Shown here piece after piece: positions 26,890 to 35,964 of a stretch of 64,000 nucleotides of DNA (its first letter is position 1; each line of letters opens with the position of its first letter). A program made the translations under genes and the position numbers. The stretch spans positions 4,983-68,982 of the forward strand of contig JBAZZX010000012.1 in NCBI GenBank assembly GCA_041658585.1. The letters are read 5' to 3'. Source of the DNA: DYFC01 sp041658585 (GTDB taxonomy: Bacteria > Nitrospirota > Thermodesulfovibrionia > Thermodesulfovibrionales > SM23-35). The notes under the pieces were generated by a model that was not told where the DNA came from, did not search any database, and saw nothing but the letters and a program-made list of their open reading frames with translations.

Positions 26890-27564
26890 TTATGGTGAAT
26901 ACCGCATATACTTTTCCCAGTAAAGCAGAAGCTCCCTTGTTGCGCGGATGTCGCCGGCGCAGTAGCGGGCTATATCGAGGAAGCGGCCGGCTTTGAATAA
27001 GTCCTTTACGTCGTAGCCGGAAATTCCGTCTTCTTTCGGGCTTTTGATGCCGAAGGTGCGGCACCACATGTCGAGGCTGAACTTCCTCCGCGTAGCGCCG
27101 TAAAAGGACAACTGGTCGAAGAGGTCGATATGGATATCACCGTACCTGTTCGGCATGATATCTTTTTTAGGTTTTATCTTATGAACGGCTGAACGGGTAA
27201 GAATGAAGGGACAGTCGAACCCCCTGCCGTTGAAGGTTATGAACTGCTTGTAGTTTTTAATGACGTTCCAGAATTTATTGATAATCTCCTCTTCCGTGCC
27301 GGTTTCATAGCGCACCCCTTCTTCTTCAAAGGGCAGCAGGGGCTGTCCGGTATTCTGATAAAAGGCAAAGCCCTTCTGCGAGTCGGTATCGAGCATGCCG
27401 ATGGCAACGATTTCGGCTGTCTGCGGATAAAAAGAAAGGCCGTCTTTTACCTCTTTCTTATCATCTTCCGTTTCGGCGTAGCGGAGCAGGTATTCCTGCA
27501 TCGGCCCGTCAAGGCTTTTAAAGTCCCTGCCGACGGTTTCTATGTCAAATATTATTCCGGGCAT
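26890..27564 (-). CDS. DnaQ-like 3'-5' exonuclease (PolB-type exonuclease domain)
   Basis: 224 residues of the stand-alone exonuclease family related to the proofreading domain of family B polymerases. DEDD residues visible: FDIET (Exo I), TFNGRGFDCPF (Exo II) and YCAGDIRATRELL (Exo III, with Tyr upstream). Probably acts in DNA repair. Last gene of the ftsEX-envC-ctpA run, 28 nt after ctpA. Confidence 0.9.
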   Translation of the reverse strand: MPGIIFDIETVGRDFKSLDGPMQEYLLRYAETEDDKKEVKDGLSFYPQTAEIVAIGMLDTDSQKGFAFYQNTGQPLLPFEEEGVRYETGTEEEIINKFWNVIKNYKQFITFNGRGFDCPFILTRSAVHKIKPKKDIMPNRYGDIHIDLFDQLSFYGATRRKFSLDMWCRTFGIKSPKEDGISGYDVKDLFKAGRFLDIARYCAGDIRATRELLLYWEKYMRYSP

Positions 27565-27592
27565 GTTTATGTGATAAACATTTTAACTTGTT

Positions 27593-28900
27593 TTAAGCCG
27601 CCTTTGGCAGTTCCTTGAAGACCTTCCATGTCTTAAGAATATCGATGGCCCTCTGTAACTGAAGATCGTCTTTTTCTTCGATTTCAACAGGCACCATTTC
27701 ATCAGGTTCAGCCGTCTTGTCCTCGGTTTTTTCGTTCTTCAGGTGCTTTTCAAGGTCTTTTTCTCTGATGGCAGGGTGGCCTTTTGTCCCGTTCTTTAAT
27801 TCCGGCTTGACTAAGATATCCGGTGCAATCCCTGTCGTCTGAATGGACGTTCCTTTCGGTGTGTAATACCGCGCTGTCGTAAGCCTCAGGGCCGAACCGT
27901 CGCCGAGAGGGACCACTGACTGTACGGAACCCTTCCCGAAGGTCTGTGTGCCGATAAGGACGGCCTTGTTCCAGTCTTTTAAAGCGCCTGCAACGATTTC
28001 CGAGGCGCTGGCGCTGCCCTGATTGACGAGGACGATCATGGGGAGGTTGAAATCCGTTTTATTTTTGTTGCTCTTGTATTCGATTTTATCTCCCTTCTTG
28101 TCCTTGATGAAAACCACCAGCTTGCCGGACTGCAGGAACTGGCTTGATACATCAACAGCGCTGTTAAGAAGTCCGCCGGGATTGTTCCTCAGGTCAAGGA
28201 TAAGGGCATTGATATTTTCTTTCGCCAGGCTTTCCATGGCGGCAGAAAGGTCGGATGACGTCTGTTCCTGAAACTGGGTCAGCTTCACATATCCTATCCC
28301 GTCTTCGAGGACCTTATATTTCACGCTTTTTATCTTTATTACTTCTCTCACTATGGTGAAATCTTTGGTCTCTTTCCATCCCTCTCTGAGGATGGTTATT
28401 TTTACGGAGGTAGAAGGAGCGCCCCTCATCTTGCTTACTGCGTCATGTAACCCCATATCTTTTGTGAATTCATTGTTGATCTTGATGATCCTGTCTCCTG
28501 ACTTGATGCCAACCTTGTAGGCCGGGGTGTCTTCTATCGGAGCTATGACAGTGAGCATGCCATCTTTGATCCCTATCTGGATGCCGAGACCTCCGAATTC
28601 TCCTTTTGTATCCACCTGCATTTCCTTATATTGTTCGGGCGGCATAAATGCGGAATGAGGATCAAGGGAGCTGAGCATGCCTTTTATTGCGCCATAAATA
28701 AGGTCCTTCGGTTTTACGTCTTCAACATAGTTTTTTCTGACGAGTGAGAGGGCCTCGGTGAAGACCTTGAGTTCTTCATATCCTTCTTCAGCGCCGACAC
28801 TGCCAATCTTCCATCTTCCGATCAGGATGCCTGCCGTAGCAACGGTAAAGACAAGGATTACGGCAATAACCACCTTTTTGCTAAGTAACTTCTGAAACAT
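27593..28900 (-). CDS. ctpA: carboxyl-terminal processing protease, S41 family
   Basis: 435-residue periplasmic serine protease: N-terminal membrane anchor (residues ~8-28), PDZ domain (~95-175, GGLGIQIG) and catalytic domain with the Ser/Lys pair in GSASASEIVAGAL and GTQTFGKGSVQ. C-terminal Lys/Glu-rich linker. Follows envC, a common arrangement, and likely trims periplasmic proteins including cell-wall enzymes. Confidence 0.95.
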   Translation of the reverse strand: MFQKLLSKKVVIAVILVFTVATAGILIGRWKIGSVGAEEGYEELKVFTEALSLVRKNYVEDVKPKDLIYGAIKGMLSSLDPHSAFMPPEQYKEMQVDTKGEFGGLGIQIGIKDGMLTVIAPIEDTPAYKVGIKSGDRIIKINNEFTKDMGLHDAVSKMRGAPSTSVKITILREGWKETKDFTIVREVIKIKSVKYKVLEDGIGYVKLTQFQEQTSSDLSAAMESLAKENINALILDLRNNPGGLLNSAVDVSSQFLQSGKLVVFIKDKKGDKIEYKSNKNKTDFNLPMIVLVNQGSASASEIVAGALKDWNKAVLIGTQTFGKGSVQSVVPLGDGSALRLTTARYYTPKGTSIQTTGIAPDILVKPELKNGTKGHPAIREKDLEKHLKNEKTEDKTAEPDEMVPVEIEEKDDLQLQRAIDILKTWKVFKELPKAA

Positions 28901-28921
28901 CTTTTCTAACCTCCGGTTTTT

Positions 28922-30154
28922 TTATCTCCTAAGCAGCCACTGTAACGGATCAAGTGGTTTGCCCTTGTATCTGAGTTCAAAGTACAGGCCGGGAGAACTC
29001 ATGAGGCCCGAGGTCCCGACCCTGCCAATCGCCTGCTTACCTTTTATTATATCTCCAACTCTCGTAAAAATCTCGGATAGACTTCCATAGAGGGTATGAT
29101 ATCCGTCGCCATGGTTGACAATTACCATCTGTCCATAGCCTTTAAACCATTCGGCAAATACTACTTTGCCGCCGTGTACCGCCTTTGCATAGGAATCCGA
29201 GTCCGATTGTATAAAGGCGCCGCTCCTGAAAATAGGCGTACTGAATTGAGGGTCTTTCTGCGAGCCATAAGGTATTGCAATTCTCCCTTCCGCAGGCCAG
29301 GGGAGTCTGCCTTTGAGGCTTCCAAAACCTTTGCCGGCAAGGATATCTTCTTTCCCCTTTTGGGCGCGCTCCGACTCTTTGATTATATCCAGTATCCTTT
29401 TGGAAGCGGCCTCGAGTTCCTTTAATATTCTCGTATGAGAAGCCTGCTGTTTTCTTACCGATACAAGAACGGTTTCTTTATGTTTCATTGCTTCGGCAAG
29501 TTTTTCTTCCTGGCTTTTTACCTTCTCCTGATTTTTTTCGAGGTCTTTTTTGAGCACAACGAGCTGCTTTTCTTTCCGGCTAAGGCTTTCAAGACTCTCT
29601 TTATAACCTTCCAGCAGCCTGTGTTCATATACTGAAACATACTGGAGATATTTCCCCTGCCTCATCAATTGTGATATATCGTCGGCACTAAGCAGCAGAA
29701 GGACCGTATCCGAATTATTCCCGTATTTGTGGATGGCCTGTAGTTTTCTCTTTAGCCAATCCCTGTGTTTCTCGATATTTTTCTTGTTTGCGCGAATTTC
29801 AGCCTCAAGTTTTGATATGCCGGACTCGGTTTCTGAGAGCTTGCTCCTGTATTTCCTCAGGTTGTTTTCCACGTCTTTCAGTTGTTTGTTGGTGCTCTCG
29901 ATATCGGTGAGAACAGAGGACTCGTGTTTTTTAATTTCTTCGATCTTTTGTTTTTGGTTTTTAATTTCTTTCTGTATTTTCCGGTATTCCTCATTGGCGG
30001 TGCCGGCATAAGAAAAAGAAGATAAAAAAAGGAAAAAAAGAAGGAAAAAGAAAAGTTTTCCCGGTTTACTAAGTTTACTCGGGTTACTCAGTCTACAAAG
30101 TTTCCCCTGTTTTTCTGGACCGTGAGGACCGTGTAAACTGTTTGAAATCGGCAT
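28922..30154 (-). CDS. envC: EnvC-like murein hydrolase activator (coiled coil + M23/LytM)
   Basis: 410 residues from ATG 30154. An N-terminal signal/anchor (LFFFLLFFLFLSSFSYA), a long coiled coil (~55-270) and a C-terminal LytM domain (~290-410) starting GRLPWPAEGRIAIPYG. The zinc ligands of active M23 peptidases are degenerate: the HxH pair reads VNHGDGYHTLYG with the first His replaced by earlier AVHGG context, as in EnvC, which activates amidases and is controlled by FtsEX. ftsX directly upstream overlaps it. A full catalytic M23 enzyme cannot be excluded. Confidence 0.9.
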   Translation of the reverse strand: MPISNSLHGPHGPEKQGKLCRLSNPSKLSKPGKLFFFLLFFLFLSSFSYAGTANEEYRKIQKEIKNQKQKIEEIKKHESSVLTDIESTNKQLKDVENNLRKYRSKLSETESGISKLEAEIRANKKNIEKHRDWLKRKLQAIHKYGNNSDTVLLLLSADDISQLMRQGKYLQYVSVYEHRLLEGYKESLESLSRKEKQLVVLKKDLEKNQEKVKSQEEKLAEAMKHKETVLVSVRKQQASHTRILKELEAASKRILDIIKESERAQKGKEDILAGKGFGSLKGRLPWPAEGRIAIPYGSQKDPQFSTPIFRSGAFIQSDSDSYAKAVHGGKVVFAEWFKGYGQMVIVNHGDGYHTLYGSLSEIFTRVGDIIKGKQAIGRVGTSGLMSSPGLYFELRYKGKPLDPLQWLLRR

Positions 30155-30156
30155 GT

Positions 30157-31032
30157 TCAATATCGGATTCTTCCGATGGCGAAGACGGCTCCCGTTATGC
30201 CGAGAAGCAGTCCTGCGGCAGGAAGGGCGAATGACATATTGACAGGGAAAATAAAGGATTTAAAGATAGGGAAGGCGAGGCTTACTTTCAGAAGCACAAG
30301 ATAATAGAGTATGAATATGCCGATGAGGCTCAAAACCCCTCCTGAAAGACCGATAACAGCCCCTTCTATGATGAATGGCGCGCGGATGAACCCCCTTGAG
30401 GCGCCCAACAGTTTGTATGTTTCTATTTCACTGTTTTTGCGGTAAAAAAGAATTTTAACCGTGCTGTAACAGACAAAAAGCGTTCCGGCAGACATGATTA
30501 TGATCAGTATCGCGCCGATGGTCTTTATCCCCATACTTAGGGAATAAATGGAGGCAAGAAATTTTTCTCCGTATTCTATTTCACTCACCCCTTTTATAGC
30601 TTTAAGACTTGCCGTCAGCTTTTTTACCGTTTCCGGGCTTATGGTCTCGCTCTTCAGCTTTATCTCGACACTATCCGGCAGAGGGTTTTCACCGACGCCT
30701 TCCAGGATATAGTCCGTATTTTTAAGGCTTGCTTTAAGCTCTTTCCAGCCTTCTTCTTTTGTGATGTATTTGACCTTTTCGACAGAGGGGTCTTTTCGTG
30801 CGGTTTTCATTAAGGTTTCTATATCCTGTTGGGACAGGTCTTCTTTGAGATAGAGCATTATGGAAAATTTCTCCGGCAAATCCTTTGTTGCCAGACTTAT
30901 GTTAAAAACAGTCAGCAAGGTAATTGCCGTAAAAAGGAGGCCTACTGCAATAGTCAGTACCGAGAGAAAATTAATCCATTTGTCATGGAGCAAGCTTTGT
31001 ACGGCAAGCCTGAAAGAGTAAGACATTGACAT
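30157..31032 (-). CDS. ftsX: cell-division protein FtsX
   Basis: 291-residue membrane protein: TM helix ~20-45, extracytoplasmic domain ~46-165, then three C-terminal helices (~170-190, 215-245, 262-285), the FtsX layout. Works with FtsE to drive septal wall hydrolysis through EnvC. Start overlaps the ftsE stop. Confidence 0.95.
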   Translation of the reverse strand: MSMSYSFRLAVQSLLHDKWINFLSVLTIAVGLLFTAITLLTVFNISLATKDLPEKFSIMLYLKEDLSQQDIETLMKTARKDPSVEKVKYITKEEGWKELKASLKNTDYILEGVGENPLPDSVEIKLKSETISPETVKKLTASLKAIKGVSEIEYGEKFLASIYSLSMGIKTIGAILIIIMSAGTLFVCYSTVKILFYRKNSEIETYKLLGASRGFIRAPFIIEGAVIGLSGGVLSLIGIFILYYLVLLKVSLAFPIFKSFIFPVNMSFALPAAGLLLGITGAVFAIGRIRY

Positions 31033-31694
31033 CAGCCGAGCTCCTCTCCCGCATAATTTCCGAAATCCAGTTTCAGCACACGTTTGCCGGAGTTCCTGAA
31101 GAGTTCCCTGTTGTGTGTAGCCAGCATGATCGTTGTGCCCCGCGCATTGATCTCCTTGAAAGTCTTTATGATGCCTGCCGACGTATCGGGGTCTACATTG
31201 CCGGTTGGTTCATCGGCCAGCAGGATCATCGGCTCCGAGACAATAGCCCTTGCTATTGCAATCCTCTGCTGTTCTCCGCCCGACAGGGTAGTAGGATAAT
31301 GGTCCGACTTGTGTCTCAGGTTAACGAGTTTCAAGGATTCAAAGACCTTGGCCTTTATTTCTCTTTCATCGATGTTTCTTATTCTCAGGGCAATCGCTAT
31401 GTTTTCAAAGACGTCCCTGTTGTCAAGGAGCCTGAAGTCCTGAAACACCACGCCGATATTCTTTCTTAAAGCCGGAATTGACGATTCAGTCAGCTTCATT
31501 AATTCCATATCCGCAACAGTTATATCCCCTTCATCGGGTGTTTCGGCCATATAGACCATCTTCAGAAGAGTTGTTTTACCCGAACCGCTCGGGCCGGTTA
31601 TGAATACCATCTCTCCCCTATCGACAAAGAAGGTTATTTTCCTCAGTGCCGTCTGGTTATCATAATGTTTTGATACGTCCCGGAATTGAATCAT
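31032..31694 (-). CDS. ftsE: cell-division ATP-binding protein FtsE
   Basis: 220-residue ABC ATPase: Walker A GPSGSGKTTLLK, Q-loop, signature LSGGEQQR, Walker B ILLADEPTGNVD and H-loop LATHN. Starts MIQFRDVSKHY, typical FtsE. First of ftsEX-envC-ctpA. Confidence 0.97.
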   Translation of the reverse strand: MIQFRDVSKHYDNQTALRKITFFVDRGEMVFITGPSGSGKTTLLKMVYMAETPDEGDITVADMELMKLTESSIPALRKNIGVVFQDFRLLDNRDVFENIAIALRIRNIDEREIKAKVFESLKLVNLRHKSDHYPTTLSGGEQQRIAIARAIVSEPMILLADEPTGNVDPDTSAGIIKTFKEINARGTTIMLATHNRELFRNSGKRVLKLDFGNYAGEELG

Positions 31695-31701
31695 TTCGTA
31701 T

Positions 31702-32670
31702 TTATTTCAAGTTTTCTTTTATAGTATTTGCAATATTTACCGGAGTGAGTCCGTAGAGTTTTAGCAATTCCGAAGAAGGGCCGGAGCATCCAAAAGCGTC
31801 CTTTATCCCGATCCGGACAACCCTTACAGGATGACTCTCTGAAAGGAATTCGGCAACGGCGCTTCCAAGACCCCCGATGATCGAATGTTCTTCCGCGGTA
31901 ATAATAAGCCCGCTTTTTTCGGCGGCCCTGAGCACGCTTTCGGTATCAAGGGGTTTTACCGTAGACATGTTGATAACACCGACGTCCAACCCGTCTTTCT
32001 TCAGGGTTTCAGACGCCTCAAGCGCCATGGCTACCATGATGCCCATGGCTATGATGTTTGCATCCTTTCCAAGATGGAAGGTATAGGCTTTCCCTATCCT
32101 GAAGGTATAATCATCCGGCATTACCAAAGGCACTTTTGATCTTCCAAGTCTTACATAAACCGGGCCTTGATAATCGGCAATTGCATGAATGACCTGTTTT
32201 GTTTCATTGCCGTCTGCCGGCACTATGACGGTCATGTTCGGCAAAACCCTCATGAGGGTAACGTCTTCAACAGCCTGATGGGAAGCGCCGTCTTCCCCTA
32301 CGGTGATGCCGCTGTGCGTGGCAACGAGTTTTACGTTAAGATTCGAATAGCAGACCGTCTGTCTGATCTGTTCCCAGGCCCTGCCGGTCTCAAAGACTGC
32401 GAAGGTTGATGCGAAAGGCAGCTTTCCTGCAAGAGACAGTCCGCTTGCAGTGCCGACTAAATCCTGTTCGGAAATGCCTATGTTAAAAAACCTTTTTGGA
32501 AATTCTTTGGCGAATTTCTTTGTCTTTGTAGATCCCGAGAGGTCTGCGTCAAGGACAACCACGTCTTCTCTCGACCTGCCGAGTTCGAGAAGCGCTTCGC
32601 CATAGGCGTCCCTCGTCGCTATTTTTTTTATGGTATCTTTGCTTAGTGGTTTTTCCGCTATTTCTCCCAT
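31702..32670 (-). CDS. transketolase, C-terminal subunit
   Basis: 322 residues corresponding to the pyrimidine-binding and C-terminal domains of transketolase (RDAYGEALLELG, FNIGISEQDLVGTASGLSLAG, YVRLGRSKVP). Together with the N-terminal subunit encoded immediately upstream (stop and start overlap by one base) it forms a two-subunit transketolase for the non-oxidative pentose phosphate pathway. Confidence 0.94.
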   Translation of the reverse strand: MGEIAEKPLSKDTIKKIATRDAYGEALLELGRSREDVVVLDADLSGSTKTKKFAKEFPKRFFNIGISEQDLVGTASGLSLAGKLPFASTFAVFETGRAWEQIRQTVCYSNLNVKLVATHSGITVGEDGASHQAVEDVTLMRVLPNMTVIVPADGNETKQVIHAIADYQGPVYVRLGRSKVPLVMPDDYTFRIGKAYTFHLGKDANIIAMGIMVAMALEASETLKKDGLDVGVINMSTVKPLDTESVLRAAEKSGLIITAEEHSIIGGLGSAVAEFLSESHPVRVVRIGIKDAFGCSGPSSELLKLYGLTPVNIANTIKENLK

Positions 32671-33503
32671 TACCGTTCAAGCTCCTTTAGCGCTTTTTCG
32701 AGTTCTTCCGGAGTAGGCGCCATGCCATGATATTCAACCTTTCCTTCAAAGAAGGAGACGCCTTTGCCTTTTATTGTACGGGCAACGATCATAGACGGTT
32801 TATATTTTATGGTCTCCGCCTCATCCAGGGCGCGGACAACCGCCTCCATATCATGGCCGTTAATATCAATGACATGCCATCCGAAGGCCTCCCATTTTTT
32901 TACGATAGGTTCGATATACATTACTTCATGACAGTGGCCGTCGATCTGAAGGCCGTTGTTGTCTATTATCGCACAGAGATTATCCAGCTTATAATGGGCG
33001 GCGGTCATCGCAGCTTCCCATACCTGTCCTTCCTGTATCTCGCCGTCTCCAAGCATGCAATAAACGCGGGAAGACAAGCCGTCTATCTTCAGTCCTAAAG
33101 CCATTCCATCGGCAATAGATAGTCCCTGTCCCAGAGAACCCGTAGATATTTCAATGCCCGGGAGCTTTCTTGAACAGGGGTGTCCCTGCAATGGGCTGCC
33201 GATCTTCCGCAAGGTCTTGAGCAATTGTTTATCAAAATACCCTGAAAGCGCCAGAGCGCCGTACAGAACGGGTGCTGCATGGCCTTTTGACAGGACAAAC
33301 CTGTCCCTCTCACGCCATTTCGGGTTGGCGGGATCATGCCTCATTTTATAGAAATACAAAGCCGTCACAATATCCGCCGCTGAAAGCGACCCGCCTGTGT
33401 GGCCCGACCCTGCCTCGGTAAGCATTTTCAGTATCTCGATCCTGAGTGTTTTTGCTTTTTCCTTAAGGGATGCAATATCCGGTTTCAAGTCCGTTGTTTT
33501 CAT
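32670..33503 (-). CDS. transketolase, N-terminal subunit
   Basis: 277 residues: the thiamine-diphosphate-binding half, with GSGHTGGSLSAADI, GHAAPVLYGALAL, GSLGQGLSIADGMA and the ThDP motif GDGEIQEGQVWEA...NNGLQIDG. Partner of the downstream C-terminal subunit. Follows a conserved hypothetical gene with no gap. Confidence 0.95.
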   Translation of the reverse strand: MKTTDLKPDIASLKEKAKTLRIEILKMLTEAGSGHTGGSLSAADIVTALYFYKMRHDPANPKWRERDRFVLSKGHAAPVLYGALALSGYFDKQLLKTLRKIGSPLQGHPCSRKLPGIEISTGSLGQGLSIADGMALGLKIDGLSSRVYCMLGDGEIQEGQVWEAAMTAAHYKLDNLCAIIDNNGLQIDGHCHEVMYIEPIVKKWEAFGWHVIDINGHDMEAVVRALDEAETIKYKPSMIVARTIKGKGVSFFEGKVEYHGMAPTPEELEKALKELER

Positions 33504-33983
33504 CTATTTTGCCCTTTTCATTATATAGGTTAAAAGAATATCATCAAGACTGTCGGACAACTGTTTCCGTCGTTCTTCAGTGACGGCTTCCATCCTGTTG
33601 TCTCCTTTGCTTAGTTGTTCTTCCCGAATCTCGATGAGTTCAAGCGGCTTTGCAGCTTGCTCCGGTCCACTGACTTCTTTTGCCTCAGCGACGTCCTTAT
33701 TTTTTTCGGTTTCTTTTTCCTGTTCCTTCAACTCGCCGGTATGTTTGCCTGTCAGAAGATCTCTTATCATGCCCTTGTGCTGGACCTTCATGAGTTTCGT
33801 GATTTTCGCTTTGAAATCAGGGTCATCCAGAAGTTGTGAATAATCGGTCTTCCTTGAAGCAAGGATCGCTCCCTGGTAATAGAGGAGGGTTACGACCACG
33901 GGGTTATTTTTCCCGCTGTCCTCTGTCTGCACATGATAGGTTTTGTCTTTGTAAGATATGTTAGTATTGAATCCGACAAGCAT
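33504..33983 (-). CDS. conserved hypothetical protein
   Basis: 159 residues: a small beta-rich N-terminal domain starting MLVGFNTNISYKDKTYHVQTED, an acidic/lysine-rich middle (EQEKETEKNKDVAEAKE) and a helical C-terminus. I recognise this N-terminal pattern from uncharacterised proteins of anaerobic bacteria but no function is known. It directly precedes the transketolase genes (1-nt spacing) and marks the edge of core sequence before the cassette array. Confidence 0.75.
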   Translation of the reverse strand: MLVGFNTNISYKDKTYHVQTEDSGKNNPVVVTLLYYQGAILASRKTDYSQLLDDPDFKAKITKLMKVQHKGMIRDLLTGKHTGELKEQEKETEKNKDVAEAKEVSGPEQAAKPLELIEIREEQLSKGDNRMEAVTEERRKQLSDSLDDILLTYIMKRAK

Positions 33984-34104
33984 TATTTCTTCTTATTTTA
34001 CTATAATTTTCAGAATTATTATACTTATATCGCCGCATAAAATGAAAGGCCGGATACGTGAAGGTTTGCATCCTTTCAGCAAATTATTTTTTGCTAATGA
34101 AAAA

Positions 34105-34156
34105 GCTAATCGGCGTGCGGTTTCTTGCGCGTCCGGGTTGAGCGCCTTGTTATGGG
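34105..34156 (-). repeat. attC-like site 1
   Basis: Minus strand: CCCATAACAAGGCGCTCAAC ... GCCGATTAGC. The left arm CATAACAAGGCG pairs with CGCCGATTAG-type right arm; the core TAACAAGGCGCTCAA is the typical integron attC left end. It contains the last codons of the PIN toxin gene. Confidence 0.65.
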
Positions 34157-34576
34157 CTTTTCCGCCTTTTTTTGTTTCTTATAGAAAGTCAAAAACTCTC
34201 TCGGAGAATAAATTACGATTCCGTGACATAGTTCGGCAGGGAAATGACTCTGATTTCCTGTGACAAGACATGCCGCCTGACTTGCCATGGCAGTTTCAAG
34301 GAATGTCTCATCGTCCGGATCGGGAAGTGAATTGACTAAGGGAGAAGATGCTACTGTCTGTCCCCTGTGTACGATGTAGTCTAAAAGTACTTTTACCTTT
34401 TCATTTTCAAAGTTAAACTTTGGACGGCGTAGAACCTCGTCATATTCTGCAAGAATACGTGCATTAAAAGAAAGTGTAATCTCGCCGGACGAAACCATGA
34501 GGACAATTTCACCGCAAACTCCGAAGGGAGATAAAAGACCCGCAACAAGAACATTGGTATCGGGCACGATATTCAT
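34106..34576 (-). CDS. PIN-domain toxin (COG1569 type)
   Basis: 156 residues; PIN ribonuclease fold with acidic residues in VPDTNVLVAGLL, LAEYDEVL, LPDPDDETFLETA and TGNQSHFP. Such proteins cleave RNA and are paired with an antitoxin: the gene overlaps the Phd-like antitoxin gene by 4 nt. The final ~17 residues (PITRRSTRTRKKPHAD) are encoded by the attC site. A cassette-borne toxin-antitoxin module that would stabilise the array. Confidence 0.88.
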   Translation of the reverse strand: MNIVPDTNVLVAGLLSPFGVCGEIVLMVSSGEITLSFNARILAEYDEVLRRPKFNFENEKVKVLLDYIVHRGQTVASSPLVNSLPDPDDETFLETAMASQAACLVTGNQSHFPAELCHGIVIYSPREFLTFYKKQKKAEKPITRRSTRTRKKPHAD

Positions 34577-34860
34577 CGTGCCCGTTTTTTACGAACAGCT
34601 TTTATCTCGGCGTTGATTTCCTCCATCGAAATTTTATCAGTTCCCTGCCGGGCAGATTTACGCTGTAGAGAGCCGACTGCCTCAACTGCACGCGCCTGAC
34701 GGAATGCCGATAATGATTCCTCAAGAGTTGATTCGGTTATTGCGGCAAGAATAGCTACGGGTCGACCATTGCTGGTAACAATCATTTCCCTTTCCTCTGA
34801 AAGATCCTTCCAGACTTGTGCTGATTTACCTCTTAAATCTCGGACGCTCAAAAACTTCAT
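34573..34860 (-). CDS. Phd/YefM-family antitoxin
   Basis: 95 residues starting MKFLSVRDLRGKSAQVWKDL with the VTSNGRPVAILAAI strand typical of Phd/YefM dimers that bind DNA and neutralise the adjacent toxin. ATG 34860 has GGAGG 8 nt upstream. C-terminal half is charged and probably wraps the PIN toxin. Confidence 0.88.
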   Translation of the reverse strand: MKFLSVRDLRGKSAQVWKDLSEEREMIVTSNGRPVAILAAITESTLEESLSAFRQARAVEAVGSLQRKSARQGTDKISMEEINAEIKAVRKKRAR

Positions 34861-34878
34861 GGGGTTATCCTCCAATTG

Positions 34879-34918
34879 TGTGTACTATATTATGCACACA
34901 AACGTCACCCATTGTCAA
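34879..34918 (-). promoter_or_regulatory. promoter/operator of the Phd-PIN pair
   Basis: Minus strand TTGACA (34918-34913), 18-nt spacer, CATAAT (34894-34889). The -10 is embedded in the inverted repeat TGTGT...ACACA (34879-34900), a likely operator for antitoxin autorepression. So the cassette carries its own promoter. Confidence 0.6.
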
Positions 34919-34930
34919 TTTACATTTTAG

Positions 34931-35019
34931 GCATAACGCTGAGCTAAGCCGCCCGGCCACAAGCCATTTGCCCATTCAAACCGGCGTTAATCCGGGTCGG
35001 CTTGAGTGATTCGTTATGT
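34931..35019 (-). repeat. attC-like site 2
   Basis: 89-bp imperfect palindrome. Minus strand left arm ACATAACGAATCACTCAAGC, right arm GGCGGCTTAGCTCAGCGTT followed by ATGC. Terminal core ATAACG pairs with CGTTAT, inner CAAGCCG with CGGCTTAG, with unpaired bases between, the attC pattern (R''-L''...L'-R', R' = GTTATGC). Begins inside the RelE stop codon. Confidence 0.8.
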
Positions 35020-35280
35020 GCCTGATTTGTACACATCCCGTCTATGTCTAACTTTAACAACTATAATATGTAGTTCCCTGTCGGAAACTGAATAGACAAT
35101 TCTGTAAACTCCCTGACGAATTCTGTATCTGTTTTCTCCGGTAAGTTTTTCACATCCCTGGGGTCGGGGGGTGTTTGCCAGTCCCCGAATCTTTTGAATT
35201 ATCCGGACGCGATCTTTTCGTGGAATGTTCTCAATTTCTTTTACAGCCGACGGCTTGATAAGGATATTATATTTTGCCAC
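35014..35280 (-). CDS. RelE/ParE-family toxin
   Basis: 88 residues: IKPSAVKEIENIPRKDRVRI, NRYRIRQGVYRIVYSV and a basic end (VKVRHRRDVYK), the RelE mRNA-interferase pattern with Arg and late His/Tyr residues. Overlaps its antitoxin gene by 14 nt. Cassette gene; stop lies in the attC site. Confidence 0.9.
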   Translation of the reverse strand: MAKYNILIKPSAVKEIENIPRKDRVRIIQKIRGLANTPRPQGCEKLTGENRYRIRQGVYRIVYSVSDRELHIIVVKVRHRRDVYKSGT

Positions 35281-35500
35281 GCCTCTTCAGGTCCTTGAGA
35301 ACTTCCTCAAATGACAGGTTAGGCTCATGTGCCCTTTCCGTAAATGCAGCGATGTCTTCTGCATCTTCCGCGAAGACTATTCGGATTGCCTCATTGACGA
35401 TATCAGAGACAGAACTATCAGTTTCAACGGCTTTCAGACGAAGAGCCTTATGTATCTGGGGATCAAAATAAATCGTTGATTTTTTGGCTATTGTTTTCAT
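35267..35500 (-). CDS. ribbon-helix-helix antitoxin
   Basis: 77 residues; N-terminal RHH strand and helices (KSTIYFDPQIHKALRLKAVE...SVSDIVNEAIRIV) bind DNA; C-terminal tail PNLSFEEVLKDLKRRGK masks the toxin. Pairs with the RelE gene that follows. Confidence 0.88.
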   Translation of the reverse strand: MKTIAKKSTIYFDPQIHKALRLKAVETDSSVSDIVNEAIRIVFAEDAEDIAAFTERAHEPNLSFEEVLKDLKRRGKI

Positions 35501-35560
35501 TTTTTTAATATACCATCATGAAGGCAAAGCGTCAAGACGCTAAATTATTGATTAGTATTA

Positions 35561-35605
35561 TTACAACGAGTTCAGCGGGTTCCCCGCTGGAACGACTGGT
35601 TAGGT
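35561..35605 (-). repeat. attC-like site 3
   Basis: 45-bp site. Minus strand ACCTAACCAGTCGTTCCAGC ... CCGCTGAACTCGTTGTAA: R'' is ACCTAAC (perfect RYYYAAC), arms CCAGCGGG / CCCGCTGAA, like typical integron attC cores. Nearly identical to site 5 at 36258; identity continues ~43 nt to the right (to 35648). Confidence 0.8.
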
Positions 35606-35697
35606 TTAGTCATCCTTGTCCATTGTCAAGGGCTGGCCCCATATTTGTTTTATCTACTTTTTGATTATGGCAATTTGGTTGATGACCTCGTTAAGTT

Positions 35698-35964
35698 TTA
35701 TTTCGCACGCTCAAAGCAGACAGCAGCATCGGTTCCGATTCTGTTCGAGGTTGTGTACTCAGATATATAGACCAGTTTCCAGCCATCGTATTTGGCAAGA
35801 ATACTGTCCATGTCAGATTTCTTTCTCATGTCTACTTGCTCGCAACGCGTTTGTGCGTTGGCGCCACTTACACCGGAGTCCCACTTAGAGGCAACGATAT
35901 TTGCTGGAGCACAACTCGCAAGAATCACACAGGCAAGGATTACTATAATTGATATTTTTCTCAT
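35698..35964 (-). CDS. small lipoprotein (cassette gene)
   Basis: 88 residues with a lipoprotein signal: MRKISIIVILACVILASC, Cys18 as the lipid anchor. Mature part (NIVASKWDSGVSGANAQTRCEQ...) has two more Cys and no family I recognise. Good AAGGAGATAAAA site before the ATG. Lies in a cassette that ends at attC site 3. Confidence 0.7.
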   Translation of the reverse strand: MRKISIIVILACVILASCAPANIVASKWDSGVSGANAQTRCEQVDMRKKSDMDSILAKYDGWKLVYISEYTTSNRIGTDAAVCFERAK